Shown: positions 50,308 to 58,853 of the stretch, one piece after another
Position numbering within the stretch: position 1 is the first letter of the stretch
Layout: each line of letters opens with the position of its first letter
From: DASXZH01 sp036502005
GTDB taxonomy: Bacteria > Armatimonadota > Fimbriimonadia > Fimbriimonadales > Fimbriimonadaceae
Reading direction: 5' to 3'
NCBI GenBank assembly: GCA_036502005.1
Contig: DASXZH010000094.1
Coordinates: forward strand, 62,001 to 126,000
DNA: 64,000 bases
The notes under the pieces: model-generated
What the model was told of the DNA's origin: nothing
The model's input: only the letters and a program-made list of their open reading frames with translations
Databases searched by the model: none
Translations under genes and position numbers: made by a program

Positions 50308-51060
50308 TCATCCCGTGTATTTGTGGGGCTGAAAATCCGCCAATACCCTGCAAATCTGTTTTGCATCCGGGCTAGTTTGGCGCTTGAGTTCGGTTTTACC
50401 AACGCGCCTGATCTTAAGTGTTTCCTTCATATCTCCGTCCGCTGAAAACCCCAGAGAGCCATAAAGGCTTTCTGTCAGATTTTGATTTCCAGCAACTGTA
50501 GCTATTACTAGGCGTGGCTTCTTTTCCAACAGATCCGTGATCTCCCCCGCCTGGCTTTCGGCCATTCCTCCATCAGTATCCAGAATCATGAGGTCCGTCA
50601 CGACCCTCTTTGAATTAAGTCGAACTGCAATATCCTTGAGTGCAGAGGGCAGTTCCTCCATCGCATCCCCGGCGGGCCCAAATTCGTTTCCCTTCTTATA
50701 GGTAGGATCGACTAGCGGGGTCATTCGCGTCAGAGACTCCAGACGCAGCAGAGACATGTCTAGATCGATTTGATGCATCGCCATCAGATAAGTGGCACTC
50801 ACGCCTTGGGGGCTACGAAACCCGTACACTACTACCACTCGCCTAAGCATCTTTCCCAAGGCTTCTTTCGAAGTTCGATGAACAAAGCTAAGGGCCGCTC
50901 TGTGAACGTGCGGATCAATATCTATTGTCCCATCGTGCTCCCAAAGTGCAATGCCGTAAAGGGTTTCTGCCCATATGGCCACCCTGCCGACACTCTGTGC
51001 ATAGGCGCCCCCTGCTGAAGCAAGCAACGCAACAATGACTGTGATTCGTTTACCTTTCAC
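50308..51060 (-). CDS. Secreted hypothetical protein
   Basis: A 250-aa protein with a signal peptide (MKGKRITVIVALLASAGGAY, cleavage after AYA). The mature part looks like an alpha/beta domain with Rossmann-like strands (RRVVVVYGFRSPQGVSATYL, VTDLMILDTDGGMAESQAGE, RLVIATVAGNQNLTESLYGS). DTDGGMAES recalls a MIDAS-like acidic loop but lacks the DxSxS order, so a vWA fold is not claimed. No operon partner. Confidence 0.5.
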   Translation of the reverse strand: MKGKRITVIVALLASAGGAYAQSVGRVAIWAETLYGIALWEHDGTIDIDPHVHRAALSFVHRTSKEALGKMLRRVVVVYGFRSPQGVSATYLMAMHQIDLDMSLLRLESLTRMTPLVDPTYKKGNEFGPAGDAMEELPSALKDIAVRLNSKRVVTDLMILDTDGGMAESQAGEITDLLEKKPRLVIATVAGNQNLTESLYGSLGFSADGDMKETLKIRRVGKTELKRQTSPDAKQICRVLADFQPHKYTG

Positions 51061-51169
51061 GATCCTATTGTAAATCTTAGTCGGACGGATTACAAATATA
51101 AATCGCCCAGAAACCTCCCGGTCCCCAGGACTCAGGACTCATCACCCGTCACCTGTCACCCGTCACGCA

Positions 51170-51197
51170 CAATACGTTATACTTATATCACGTATTG
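51170..51197 (+). promoter_or_regulatory. Operator-like inverted repeat before the ArsR-type gene
   Basis: Perfect 8-bp arms CAATACGT (51170-51177) and ACGTATTG (51190-51197) are separated by 12 bp (TATACTTATATC). They lie just before the start of the ArsR-SRPBCC gene and probably overlap its promoter. This suits autoregulation by an ArsR-type protein. Confidence 0.55.
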
Positions 51198-51203
51198 AAA
51201 ACA

Positions 51204-51992
51204 GTGGATTCGGAATCCGTCTGGCGAGCGCTGGCTAGCCCCCACCGCCGAAAACTACTCGACCTGCTGCGAGAAGGCCCCCAAACAACGGGCCAGCTCA
51301 CAAAGGAGCTCACCGGCCTTAGCCGGTTTGCCGTTATGCAGCACCTTGGAGTTTTGAATGAAGCAGGGCTAGTCCTCTTTCGAAGGGAGGGACGCAAACG
51401 TTTGAACTTTGCGAATCCTATCCCGCTGAGAGAGATGTACGAACGCTGGGTAAGTAAGCCCGCGTCGAGCGCGGCCGAGACGGCCCTACACCTAAAGCGA
51501 TATGCAGAATGGGAACAGGAGGTGGTCCACCAGATGGGCTATCGACACATAAAAATCGAAATGGAAATGCGTATCAATGCGCCGCGTGAAAAGGTGTTCG
51601 CGGCATTTACAACGAACTATGACAAGTGGTGGCCACATCGCTATCACGACGACTCCACGTGTTCTGTGGAAGCAAAGGCCGGAGGCCACATCTATGAGCA
51701 GTTTAAAGCGGGCGGGGGCGCCATAACGGGAACCGTCGTTTATATCGAGCCACCGTACAAGCTGGCTACTTCGGGCCCTAGCTCCTTGGGCCGCGGTCTT
51801 AGTTCTTACAGCGTGGCAACTTGCGAAGAAGACGGCGAAAACACGCTCTTCAAACGATCGATGGAGTTGTGGGGGTCGATCTCGGAAGAGGTCGAAAAGA
51901 TGTACCGGGACGGTGGACATCAACTAATGGAAGTGGCCCTACGCGGTTACTTGGAAGAGGGCAAGGAATATTCGAAAGAGGTGAAGGAATGA
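51204..51992 (+). CDS. ArsR-family regulator fused to an SRPBCC (AHSA1-like) domain
   Basis: A 262-aa protein from GTG 51204 (a TTG at 51195 lies inside the operator repeat). Residues ~1-85 are an ArsR winged helix: VWRALASPHRRKLLDLLREG, PQTTGQLTKELTGLSRFAVM, then QHLGVLNEAGLVLFRREGRK. Residues ~110-255 are an SRPBCC/AHSA1 domain (IKIEMEMRINAPREKVFAAF, then KWWPHRYHDDSTCSVEAKAG and EEVEKMYRDGGHQLMEVALR). Such fusions join a repressor to a hydrophobic-ligand-binding domain, so ligand-controlled derepression is plausible. The next gene starts within its stop (ATGA), so it is likely the regulated partner. Confidence 0.85.
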   Translation: MDSESVWRALASPHRRKLLDLLREGPQTTGQLTKELTGLSRFAVMQHLGVLNEAGLVLFRREGRKRLNFANPIPLREMYERWVSKPASSAAETALHLKRYAEWEQEVVHQMGYRHIKIEMEMRINAPREKVFAAFTTNYDKWWPHRYHDDSTCSVEAKAGGHIYEQFKAGGGAITGTVVYIEPPYKLATSGPSSLGRGLSSYSVATCEEDGENTLFKRSMELWGSISEEVEKMYRDGGHQLMEVALRGYLEEGKEYSKEVKE

Positions 51993-52465
51993 TTGCGTTA
52001 CTAGCTGCTGCATTGATTGGGCGGACTCAAGATTCGGCGTCATCGGAAGTGTTTAAGCTTTGCCAATACATGGTGGGAGGCCAATGGGAAGGCCATGTGG
52101 GCAAGAATGTCGTGATCCGGTTCAAGTTTCACACCGAAGATAACGGCAATAAGTTCGTGGGCGAAGGGTGGATCGATGCAACAGGCAAGCACCCGACTTC
52201 AGTACGCTCCAGCTTTGGCTGGGATCCGGATGCGAAGCAGGTTTATTATCTGGATCAGCATGGATCGGACACGGTCTACTTTGGGCACGTAACGTGCGAG
52301 GGCAACACCTTGGTTACCGACTTTAACGGTCTAGTGGGCGACAAGGGCCATTACATCAGCCGCGAATCGGTTACGCACGACCAACTTGTTTCAACCATGA
52401 TGGCCGAGGACAAAGGCAAGATGGTGGATATGGGGTTCCATTTGGAGTTGCATAGGGTTAAGTGA
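51989..52465 (+). CDS. Small secreted hypothetical protein coupled to the ArsR-SRPBCC gene
   Basis: A 158-aa protein from ATG 51989, overlapping the previous stop by 4 bp. A short signal-like N-terminus (MIALLAAALIGRTQDSASSE) is followed by a beta-rich domain (YMVGGQWEGHVGKNVVIRFK, then NKFVGEGWIDATGKHPTSVR and VYFGHVTCEGNTLVTDFNGL). The layout of strands recalls calycin-like or DUF1579-type lipid-binding barrels, but this is a guess. Translational coupling to a ligand-binding regulator suggests that the two respond to the same ligand. Confidence 0.65.
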   Translation: MIALLAAALIGRTQDSASSEVFKLCQYMVGGQWEGHVGKNVVIRFKFHTEDNGNKFVGEGWIDATGKHPTSVRSSFGWDPDAKQVYYLDQHGSDTVYFGHVTCEGNTLVTDFNGLVGDKGHYISRESVTHDQLVSTMMAEDKGKMVDMGFHLELHRVK

Positions 52466-52609
52466 GAGTGAAAGGTGAAAGGTGAAAGGTGATATGTGAT
52501 AAGGTCCGGAAGGGCCCTTCCCCTTGCGCTCCGGCGGTGGGACAGGACCTTTCAGGACGTATCACCTTTCACTTATCACTTATCACTTATCACTTATCAC
52601 TTTCACTTG
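52466..52609. repeat. Word repeats of the AAGGTGAAAGGTGA / TCACTTATCACTTA family
   Basis: The gap between two convergent genes starts with GTGAAAGGTGAAAGGTGAAA and ends with TTATCACTTATCACTTATCA. Identical words on opposite strands enclose ~60 bp, so the transcript of either gene could form a long imperfect hairpin here. Middle part: GGAAGGGCCCTTCC palindrome. Confidence 0.6.
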
Positions 52610-53164
52610 TCACGCTCCAAGCTGCTCTAGCACCTCAGCGCACGTACACGTTTCCCCCATCTTCGGAAAGAGGGTCTCCACACAATACTTCTGAGCTTCC
52701 TCGGTTCGGTCCGTCATCGCGTCGGTGATGAAGACAACGTTGTAGCCCAAGTCGTACGCGCTGCGCGCAGTTGACTCAACCCCGGCGGAAGTTGAAATCC
52801 CGGCCATAAAGACCTGGGTGACGCCTTTAGTTTTCAGTATCTCATCCAGGTTGGTCCCCACAAACGCGCCCCAACGTCGCTTCTCAACAACGTGGTCGCT
52901 TTGCTTGCGGTTAAGTTCGTGCACCAGTTGGTCCCAGCCGTCCGGGAACGCCATCTTCGGCGTTCCGGCGTCTGTTCTTCCGGGCGCGCGGTCGGTTACG
53001 TGAACCCACACAACCTCATGGTCGGTCTCCCGAAATGCTTCCGCCAGTTCGGCGGCTTTTTCGATGATTTCACTGGCGGGGGTCACGGTTGGGAATCCGA
53101 CGATTCCCTTCTGAAGGTCGATCACGATCAAGGCAGCTTTGGGATCAAGTTCTGTAAGTGGCAT
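52610..53164 (-). CDS. Isochorismatase-like hydrolase lacking the catalytic Cys
   Basis: A 184-aa protein of the cysteine hydrolase (nicotinamidase/isochorismatase) fold: ALIVIDLQKGIVGFPTVTPA (catalytic-position Asp), VWVHVTDRAPGRTDAG, HVVEKRRWGAFVGTNLDEIL (Lys). The motif that normally reads GxxTxxCVxxTAR is GISTSAGVESTARSAYDLGY here. The Cys of the Asp-Lys-Cys triad is replaced by Gly. A subgroup with GVEST-type motifs is known in bacteria and its activity is uncertain. The fold assignment is firm; activity is not. Confidence 0.85.
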   Translation of the reverse strand: MPLTELDPKAALIVIDLQKGIVGFPTVTPASEIIEKAAELAEAFRETDHEVVWVHVTDRAPGRTDAGTPKMAFPDGWDQLVHELNRKQSDHVVEKRRWGAFVGTNLDEILKTKGVTQVFMAGISTSAGVESTARSAYDLGYNVVFITDAMTDRTEEAQKYCVETLFPKMGETCTCAEVLEQLGA

Positions 53165-53310
53165 ATCTGTTTAGACTCCATTTGGGATGTGACTAGGAGC
53201 AGCAAGCTGGGTAGGTTCTTCGACTGCGTACTTAGCGAGAGAGCGCGAAGCTGTGGAGTGTGGGAACTTGCCTTCAGAGTGCTCTATTTTCAATGCCAAT
53301 CCCCTATCCG

Positions 53311-55785
53311 CTATCTCCTGCCTTGGATCTGCTGAATAATCGGCTCGATAAATCCGGCCACGCGCGGGTTTTTAGCCTCCAACGCCTTCAAATCCGGAAT
53401 TACTTCCTTCATCTTCCTGGCTACTGCCACTTGCATCGCCGTTTGAATAAGTCGGAAATTGCCCGAGTTAATCGCCTCACGCACAAACTTCACAACACGT
53501 GAGTCGTTTCCTTTCACATAAGCCAGAGCGTTCAAACCGGCGGATTGCATCTCGTCAGGCTGCATCTCGCCTAAAGAATCAAAAACCAGATCCACTCCCT
53601 TGGGATCGTCGTGCTTTACCAGAACCGCTAGGCCCGCGCCGCGGATTTGGCCATTGGTAGCATGAGCCGCCTGGTTATAAATCAGGTCATGGCTGTTTGC
53701 GTAATCCAAAGCGCCAAGCGCCGTGATCGAAGCGGCCACCACTCGGTAAGGCTCGGAGTCGTTCAACAGACCCTGTAAAACGTTATTGGTCTCCGCGTCG
53801 TTTGGCAACTCTGAAAGCGCTCTTACCGCGTGTTCTCTTCTCTCAAAGTTCTCGTGTTTCAGCTCTCCGAACCAGAACGAACGAAGCTCGGGCCGTTTTA
53901 AACGTGCCAGCGCACTTGTATTTAGAATGGCGGGGTTCAGGCCTTGGTCAGCTTTTAGCATCTCCACAATCGCCGGTATTGCAGAATCTGGCTGCTCAGT
54001 TCCAAGGACTCGGTCCATCGCCTGCTGACGTAGAACGCAATCAGGAGCATATTTGGCAATCGGAACCAACTCAGAAGGGCCCCAAGGCTGCGTTTCGATC
54101 TGCCGAACGAAGTCATGGGTGGGATCAAACATCACCGCATCTGGCTTCGCCGTTACGTCAATGCTGAAAGATTGGCCCGCCGAATTCAAATGGATCGGCG
54201 ATTCCAAGACTTGGCTGCCCATGATAAACCCAACCTTCGTCGGAACATCGTAGATAGGCGTGCCTTGCGTTGTATCTTGCGTTTGCTTCACATGGACGGT
54301 CACCTTCTTGGCCGCGTCGTCATAAGACCAAGACCAGTCGATCACTGGATGCCCCGGCTTCAGAATCCACTGATCAAACCAAGGGTGAAGGTTGATGCCG
54401 GTTGCATCGGTCATCGCCTCGCAAAGGTCGTTTGTTTCGGCTGGGCCATTGTGGAACCGCTCAATGTAGAGCTTCAGGCCGGAATAGAATGGCTTCCAAC
54501 CAAGCTCCTTGCGCAGCGAAATCAGGAGCGCTCCGCCTTTCGGGTAAGTGTGCTGATCGAACATCACACCAGGATTCGAATAAAAGTTTGTGGCAATTGG
54601 CCGTTTGTAGCGCCTGCTCTCATCAAAGTAGCCTTGGCTATTCGCTTCAAACTCACGGTAGCCCGCGTTTTCGCCCAAGATATGGAGCGTGTAGCTCATT
54701 TCCATAAAGGTGGCAAAGCTCTCATTTAGCCATATTTGGCCCCAATCCTTACACGTAACGTAGTCGCCAAACCACTGGTGGCCCATTTCATGGGAGTTCA
54801 GCGAATCCATGGTGTAGTAGCCGGCGCGCGGATCGGTCAAGAACGCGGCCCCAAGTGTTGTGGCGCTTACATTCTCTTGGCCGCCTCCGAAATCGTAGGT
54901 ACAGTCCTGGGCATATTTTGGCCAGGGATACTCCACGCCTAGGTTGTCCGAATAGAAGCTAAGCATGTCCTTGGTGTGGCCAAAACTGTAATCCAGCTTC
55001 GCTCCCATTCCTTTCGGGCAGACATAGTAAAGCGGCTTGCCTCGCCAAGTGTCCTTGTGGATATCGAATGGGCCGCAGATCACGGAAGTCAGATAGGTCG
55101 CATGGGACTGGTCCATCTTCCAGTAAACGGTTCTCGTCTTACCGCCGGGGTTAACCGTGTCCGAGATCAACGTTCCGTTACTGATTACTTCCCAATCGGC
55201 GGGGACCGTGGTGCGGGTTTCGCTGGTCGTGAAATCATTGGGATAGTCCCAAGTCACGGCCCAATCCCTGGTGTCAGAAGTCTCGCCGTTGGTCCAAAGC
55301 CCAACCTTGCTGGGGTCGTTCTTCTTAGGCTCGTGCCAGTGCCAGCCACCCGAGCCGCCATGCACTTCTTCGGACTGCATTAGATGGTAGTGGACCGTCA
55401 CCACATCCTTTTCGCCGCGTTTTGTTGGCGGACAGTCGACAAGAATCCCCTCGTCATCCCGCTTGAAGGTAGCCGGAGTGCCGTTCAACTCAACCTTTTC
55501 GATCTTCGTGTCCACCCCCGCATGGAAGCGAAGCTGAGTCACGCTGTCTCTTAACGGACTTAGCGTGTTCGTCGCTGTTGCCGTAAGTAATCGGTCAGGA
55601 TAATCGACAACCATATCCAGACTCAGATTGAGCAGGTCATACATGCGGTCTGGAGCATAGTGGACCGTGGCATCTGGAGCCGTAAACGGGTTCTTCGCTC
55701 CCCTGGAACCGCCCTGGGCCATACTCATGGCTGCAAGGGCTGAGTACGCCAAAACGGCGGACGTCGATATTCGGGACTTAGACAA
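53311..55785 (-). CDS. M1 family zinc peptidase (secreted), paralogue of the 14033 gene
   Basis: An 824-aa protein with a signal peptide (STSAVLAYSALAAMSMAQGG). It shows the same plan as the 14033-16519 gene: GGGQENVSATTLGAAFL at the exopeptidase position, zinc site HEMGHQWFGDYVTCKDWGQI (~330) with the Glu in NESFATFMEM, NPGVMFDQHTYPKGG, and a C-terminal HEAT-like domain. The exopeptidase signature is GQEN where the paralogue has GMEN; that position contacts the substrate N-terminus, so specificity may differ. The two genes are ~39 kb apart on opposite strands, so they are old duplicates. It is monocistronic. Confidence 0.92.
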   Translation of the reverse strand: MSKSRISTSAVLAYSALAAMSMAQGGSRGAKNPFTAPDATVHYAPDRMYDLLNLSLDMVVDYPDRLLTATATNTLSPLRDSVTQLRFHAGVDTKIEKVELNGTPATFKRDDEGILVDCPPTKRGEKDVVTVHYHLMQSEEVHGGSGGWHWHEPKKNDPSKVGLWTNGETSDTRDWAVTWDYPNDFTTSETRTTVPADWEVISNGTLISDTVNPGGKTRTVYWKMDQSHATYLTSVICGPFDIHKDTWRGKPLYYVCPKGMGAKLDYSFGHTKDMLSFYSDNLGVEYPWPKYAQDCTYDFGGGQENVSATTLGAAFLTDPRAGYYTMDSLNSHEMGHQWFGDYVTCKDWGQIWLNESFATFMEMSYTLHILGENAGYREFEANSQGYFDESRRYKRPIATNFYSNPGVMFDQHTYPKGGALLISLRKELGWKPFYSGLKLYIERFHNGPAETNDLCEAMTDATGINLHPWFDQWILKPGHPVIDWSWSYDDAAKKVTVHVKQTQDTTQGTPIYDVPTKVGFIMGSQVLESPIHLNSAGQSFSIDVTAKPDAVMFDPTHDFVRQIETQPWGPSELVPIAKYAPDCVLRQQAMDRVLGTEQPDSAIPAIVEMLKADQGLNPAILNTSALARLKRPELRSFWFGELKHENFERREHAVRALSELPNDAETNNVLQGLLNDSEPYRVVAASITALGALDYANSHDLIYNQAAHATNGQIRGAGLAVLVKHDDPKGVDLVFDSLGEMQPDEMQSAGLNALAYVKGNDSRVVKFVREAINSGNFRLIQTAMQVAVARKMKEVIPDLKALEAKNPRVAGFIEPIIQQIQGRR

Positions 55786-55836
55786 GGTGTATGTCTTTTA
55801 CCTTACGATTTCCATTGGATGAACAACTGTCTCGGA

Positions 55837-56505
55837 TTAGGGCTTCATCCGAAGGGTATTCATGATCTCTGGCGCGGCCTGCTCGATCGGCCCTTCATGG
55901 TTAGTCGTTTCAAAAACGACCTCGTAGACGGTTTCGCCGTTGGGCACCACGTAAACGATGTCTGTGATCGTATCGCCGCCTCTGGTTTGGTTGTTCGCGG
56001 TAATCATGTCAACCTTCCCGATCGGCAGGTCCGTGGGAGTTATTGTTTGGGCTAAGAACTCTGACTTAACTGCCTTTGCCAGCTCGTCCAGCGAGGCCGA
56101 ACTCTGTTTGGAGGTGACGTAGAAACGCGTCATCTTTTCACCGGGAATTGGCTTTACATTCTTGTTGTAAAGCTCCAACAGAATGCCTTCTTTCTTCTGC
56201 CGATCAGCGTCGCTTGGGTCCACTTGTTCCGGCAATTCGCGAGAGGTTGGCGGCGCTGAATCAGACGTTGAGGGTGTGTTGGAAAGATCCAGGTTCTGAA
56301 GCCCGATGGAGCCTATGGTCAGCTTTGTGAGGCTCAGAGTCCAATCGCTTGGGGCGGCGATAGAAAATCCCGCACTATCGTGGGTCACCCACCCGGGATC
56401 CAGTTTGGGCGCTGGAGCCGAATGCAGCAACGAAACGACAGGCTTCTTACTACAACCGATACACAATGCTGCGGCTAAGCTGAGGGCAACGAATTGGCGC
56501 TTCAT
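55837..56505 (-). CDS. Putative lipoprotein
   Basis: A 222-aa protein with a lipoprotein signal (MKRQFVALSLAAALCIGCSK; lipobox CIG-C at ~18). The mature part begins with a spacer and then SAGFSIAAPSDWTLSLTKL, a PsbP/DcrB-like opening. It ends with ITDIVYVVPNGETVYEVVFE and APEIMNTLRMKP, the usual close of that fold. Members are lipid-anchored and of unclear role. It is transcribed in the same direction as the next upstream gene (56539) with 33 bp between. Confidence 0.7.
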   Translation of the reverse strand: MKRQFVALSLAAALCIGCSKKPVVSLLHSAPAPKLDPGWVTHDSAGFSIAAPSDWTLSLTKLTIGSIGLQNLDLSNTPSTSDSAPPTSRELPEQVDPSDADRQKKEGILLELYNKNVKPIPGEKMTRFYVTSKQSSASLDELAKAVKSEFLAQTITPTDLPIGKVDMITANNQTRGGDTITDIVYVVPNGETVYEVVFETTNHEGPIEQAAPEIMNTLRMKP

Positions 56506-56538
56506 GGGCTTCCATGATTATGGCGCTTCCGTACCGGT

Positions 56539-57825
56539 TCAGGTCGTGGCGGTTAGGGTAATCGTAATGCTCTGAACCTGCACATTGGGTGAAGTTTTGT
56601 AGTGGCTCGCAAGATCCGCATCGATCTGATTGCCCAGGCTGTCCAGAAAATTCGTCTGCGATTCAGCCGCCACAAAGTTGAAGTTGAAGGATTGAGTCGC
56701 ACCGCCCGCCGTAATCGAGATCGAACCGTTGGCAGTGACCTGATTGGCTGCTCCCTGAAGCTGGGCGTCCAGCGTGGACTGTGCGGCCGCTTCGACCGAC
56801 ATCTCTTCCGTGGAACTGCCCAGGTCGAACCTAACTTGGTGCGTCACCGGGGCCAGAGGGACCAGATTCAAATTCGTGTGCACCACCACCGGCATCGTTG
56901 CGGCGGCAATATTGGGGTTAATGACGGAGCCTTCCTGCCCATCATAAACAAGTGTGCCGTAAACATTGCCGATCAGGTGGCCGGATACGGCGCCACTTGA
57001 AAAGCCGTCGACATAGAAGCTCATGACCGGCCAAGAGACTGCGCCGGCATCCTCCAACCCGTGTGCGGTAGCAACCCATAGCCCAGATTGCAACTCGTAG
57101 GTATAGGTGGCCGCGTCGTACCCCTGCGCGTAGGGCCCATTTATAAAGGGCGAGGCAAAACGCAGGCCGGGAATCGGAGCGGCCGAACCAATCGGCGCTC
57201 TCGAAGCAGCTACAGGGTAGGGCACGAAAACCAGGTTTGAAAACCCTGGCTTCGCTTTTAGAATGTTGTACATGCGCTGGGAACCGGCGAAGTACCTGAG
57301 GCCCAATGCCTTAACGGCACCAGTCGCACGGCTTGGCGAAGCTTTTGGAGGGCCACTCTCCGCCGCCATTTCCTGCTGTATTCCTCGGGCATCAAAAGTG
57401 ACCCCATTCGCAGAACCAAACAGGCCTCCCACAATGTTGCCATTGATCAAAACTGGCGAGCCGCTATCGCCCTCGTATACCGGTCTATTGTTTCCGGGCT
57501 GACAGTGCAAGTCTTGTACTCCCGTTTCTTGAACTCCGGAAAGGTTGACATTTGAAACTTGGGCGGTGAAAATCTCGCAGGGAATCTCTGTCACGGTCGT
57601 CCCCGAATCGTTGGTGCGCATGGTCGCCACAACGTTGGTTTGTCCTTGTATCTGCGCCCAAGGGATGGTCCCTTGTGGGTTAGAAGTGACGACCTGGCCG
57701 GTCGTCGAGCCCACGCTTCCCGTAGTTCCCGTTGTGGAACCGCCTGGCGGGCTGCCACAACCAGACGCGATCAGCAAATATGCCGTGCCCAAGGCAACTA
57801 AAATCGGAACGTATCGTCTTCTCAT
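56539..57825 (-). CDS. Secreted SpoIVB/S55-like serine peptidase-type lipoprotein
   Basis: A 428-aa protein. It has an N-terminal lipoprotein signal (VALGTAYLLIASGCGSPPGG) and a Thr/Gly-rich linker, then IPWAQIQGQTNVVATMRTND ... VYEGDSGSPVLINGNIVGGL FGSA. EGDSGSPV carries the nucleophile-type Ser of SpoIVB (S55) or chymotrypsin-like proteins. A His before it at the S55 position is not seen, but a TAHGLED motif lies ~120 residues after it. So the protein may be inactive, permuted, or merely S55-like. The C-terminal ~150 residues are beta-rich (VRFDLGSSTEEMSVEAAAQS). It is followed by the 55837 lipoprotein gene. Confidence 0.6.
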   Translation of the reverse strand: MRRRYVPILVALGTAYLLIASGCGSPPGGSTTGTTGSVGSTTGQVVTSNPQGTIPWAQIQGQTNVVATMRTNDSGTTVTEIPCEIFTAQVSNVNLSGVQETGVQDLHCQPGNNRPVYEGDSGSPVLINGNIVGGLFGSANGVTFDARGIQQEMAAESGPPKASPSRATGAVKALGLRYFAGSQRMYNILKAKPGFSNLVFVPYPVAASRAPIGSAAPIPGLRFASPFINGPYAQGYDAATYTYELQSGLWVATAHGLEDAGAVSWPVMSFYVDGFSSGAVSGHLIGNVYGTLVYDGQEGSVINPNIAAATMPVVVHTNLNLVPLAPVTHQVRFDLGSSTEEMSVEAAAQSTLDAQLQGAANQVTANGSISITAGGATQSFNFNFVAAESQTNFLDSLGNQIDADLASHYKTSPNVQVQSITITLTATT

Positions 57826-57897
57826 ATCCCTCCCTCGGGGCGATGCATGTTTCCTTTTACGCCACAGAACCTGAATGAATCCTTAGAACTTTAACTA

Positions 57898-58554
57898 CTA
57901 GCGCTCAACTCGTATAAGGGCAAACCCGTCGTACCCTTTTCTTCCAACGGTCTGAACGGCGCTAGCGGAGACCCTTGGCTCTTTCTCGATCATTTCGAAC
58001 ATCTTTCTAACGCCTTGGGTTTCGGGCTCCTCGTTGGCCGGGTCCCCAACTTTGCCGCCTCTCACAACATTATCGACGACGATGAGCGTTCCCGGATGCG
58101 AAAGCTTGAGCGCCCATTTGAAATAGCCGGGATTGTTCGGCTTATCAGCGTCGATGAAAATGAAGTCGAAAGATCCCTGCAGGCGTTCAAGGCTATCGAG
58201 GGCTGCGCCTACGATTACTTCCACCTTATCGCTAAGGCCAGCATGCGCAATGTTTCTTGCGGCCACCTCGGCGTGTTTGGGCTCGAACTCGAGGGTGACC
58301 ATACTGCCATCGGCAGGCAAGGCACGGGCTAGCCAAATCGTGCTGTACCCACCAAGCGTGCCAATTTCGAGAATCCGTTTGGCGCCGATCAACTTGGCCA
58401 ATATCTGGAGGAACTTACCCTCGTGCAGGGCAACCTGTATGGCAGGCAGGCCGCCATTTTCGCTTTCTTTGAGGGCCTGCTCCAAGACTGCGTCTTGCTG
58501 GACCAGATGCTTTGCAAAAAAATCGTCGACGGATGCCCAAATCTCTGTGCTCAT
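57898..58554 (-). CDS. Class I SAM O-methyltransferase (CCoAOMT-like)
   Basis: A 218-aa protein. SAM motif I is KRILEIGTLGGYSTIWLARA (~59-78), followed by MVTLEFEPKHAEVAARNIAH. The metal/catalytic region is FDFIFIDADKPNNPGYFKWA (Asp-Asp-Asn set of cation-dependent catechol-type O-methyltransferases). It then reads LIVVDNVVRGGKVGDPANEE, and the end is YDGFALIRVER. The family methylates small phenolic or similar hydroxyls. Length is typical. A palindrome GTGAAT-AAT-ATTCAC lies 28 bp upstream of its start, beside a divergent promoter, and may regulate both sides. Confidence 0.9.
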   Translation of the reverse strand: MSTEIWASVDDFFAKHLVQQDAVLEQALKESENGGLPAIQVALHEGKFLQILAKLIGAKRILEIGTLGGYSTIWLARALPADGSMVTLEFEPKHAEVAARNIAHAGLSDKVEVIVGAALDSLERLQGSFDFIFIDADKPNNPGYFKWALKLSHPGTLIVVDNVVRGGKVGDPANEEPETQGVRKMFEMIEKEPRVSASAVQTVGRKGYDGFALIRVER

Positions 58555-58581
58555 GTGCTTAGGCTACCTTTGCATAGCCTT

Positions 58582-58621
58582 GTGAATAATATTCACGGAT
58601 TTAATGGACGGGTCGTATAAT
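58582..58621 (+). promoter_or_regulatory. Promoter with overlapping palindrome (candidate sRNA promoter)
   Basis: A perfect -10 TATAAT (58616-58621) has an 18-bp spacer to TTCACG (58592-58597). The -35 overlaps a palindrome GTGAAT/ATTCAC (58582-58587 and 58591-58596, 3-bp spacer), a likely regulator site. No + strand gene starts close behind it. Transcription should begin near 58628. Confidence 0.6.
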
Positions 58622-58627
58622 GTCATT

Positions 58628-58738
58628 TGTAGTTCAGTTGAGCGAGGAAGCTCTTGAAAATCAACCCAATTTGAGTTAATGCATGAGTGCTCCGCATTAC
58701 TCTCAAGGCCAGGCGCGACGTTGCGCCTGGATCTATTT
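58628..58738 (+). ncRNA. Candidate structured small RNA (~110 nt)
   Basis: Predicted transcript between the TATAAT promoter and an intrinsic terminator. Three stems are visible: GTTGA (58637-58641) with TCAAC (58661-58665), GAGTTAATGC (58673-58682) with GCATTACTC (58694-58702), and the terminator stem (58709-58730). No ORF or known RNA family is recognised. A minus-strand ORF across it (58564-58818) looks spurious. It could be a free sRNA or a terminated leader of the VOC gene. Confidence 0.45.
58709..58738 (+). terminator. Intrinsic terminator of the candidate small RNA
   Basis: An 8-bp perfect GC-rich stem CCAGGCGC / GCGCCTGG with a 6-nt loop (GACGTT), followed by ATCTATTTTTCTTT. Good intrinsic terminator on the + strand. 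Confidence 0.8.
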
Positions 58739-58853
58739 TTCTTTGGAGCCTGAGCTTCGTTGAGAAACAAACTAGGGCGCTCATTTCCAGCTTTGGTACC
58801 CTCCCGGTAAATTGTCATGCCGGTCAGAAAACGATAATAGTTGTTTTTGATGA

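Noticed and set aside
58564..58818. Minus-strand 84-aa ORF
   Set aside because: It overlaps a promoter, three stems and a terminator of the opposite strand, has low-complexity content and no Shine-Dalgarno.
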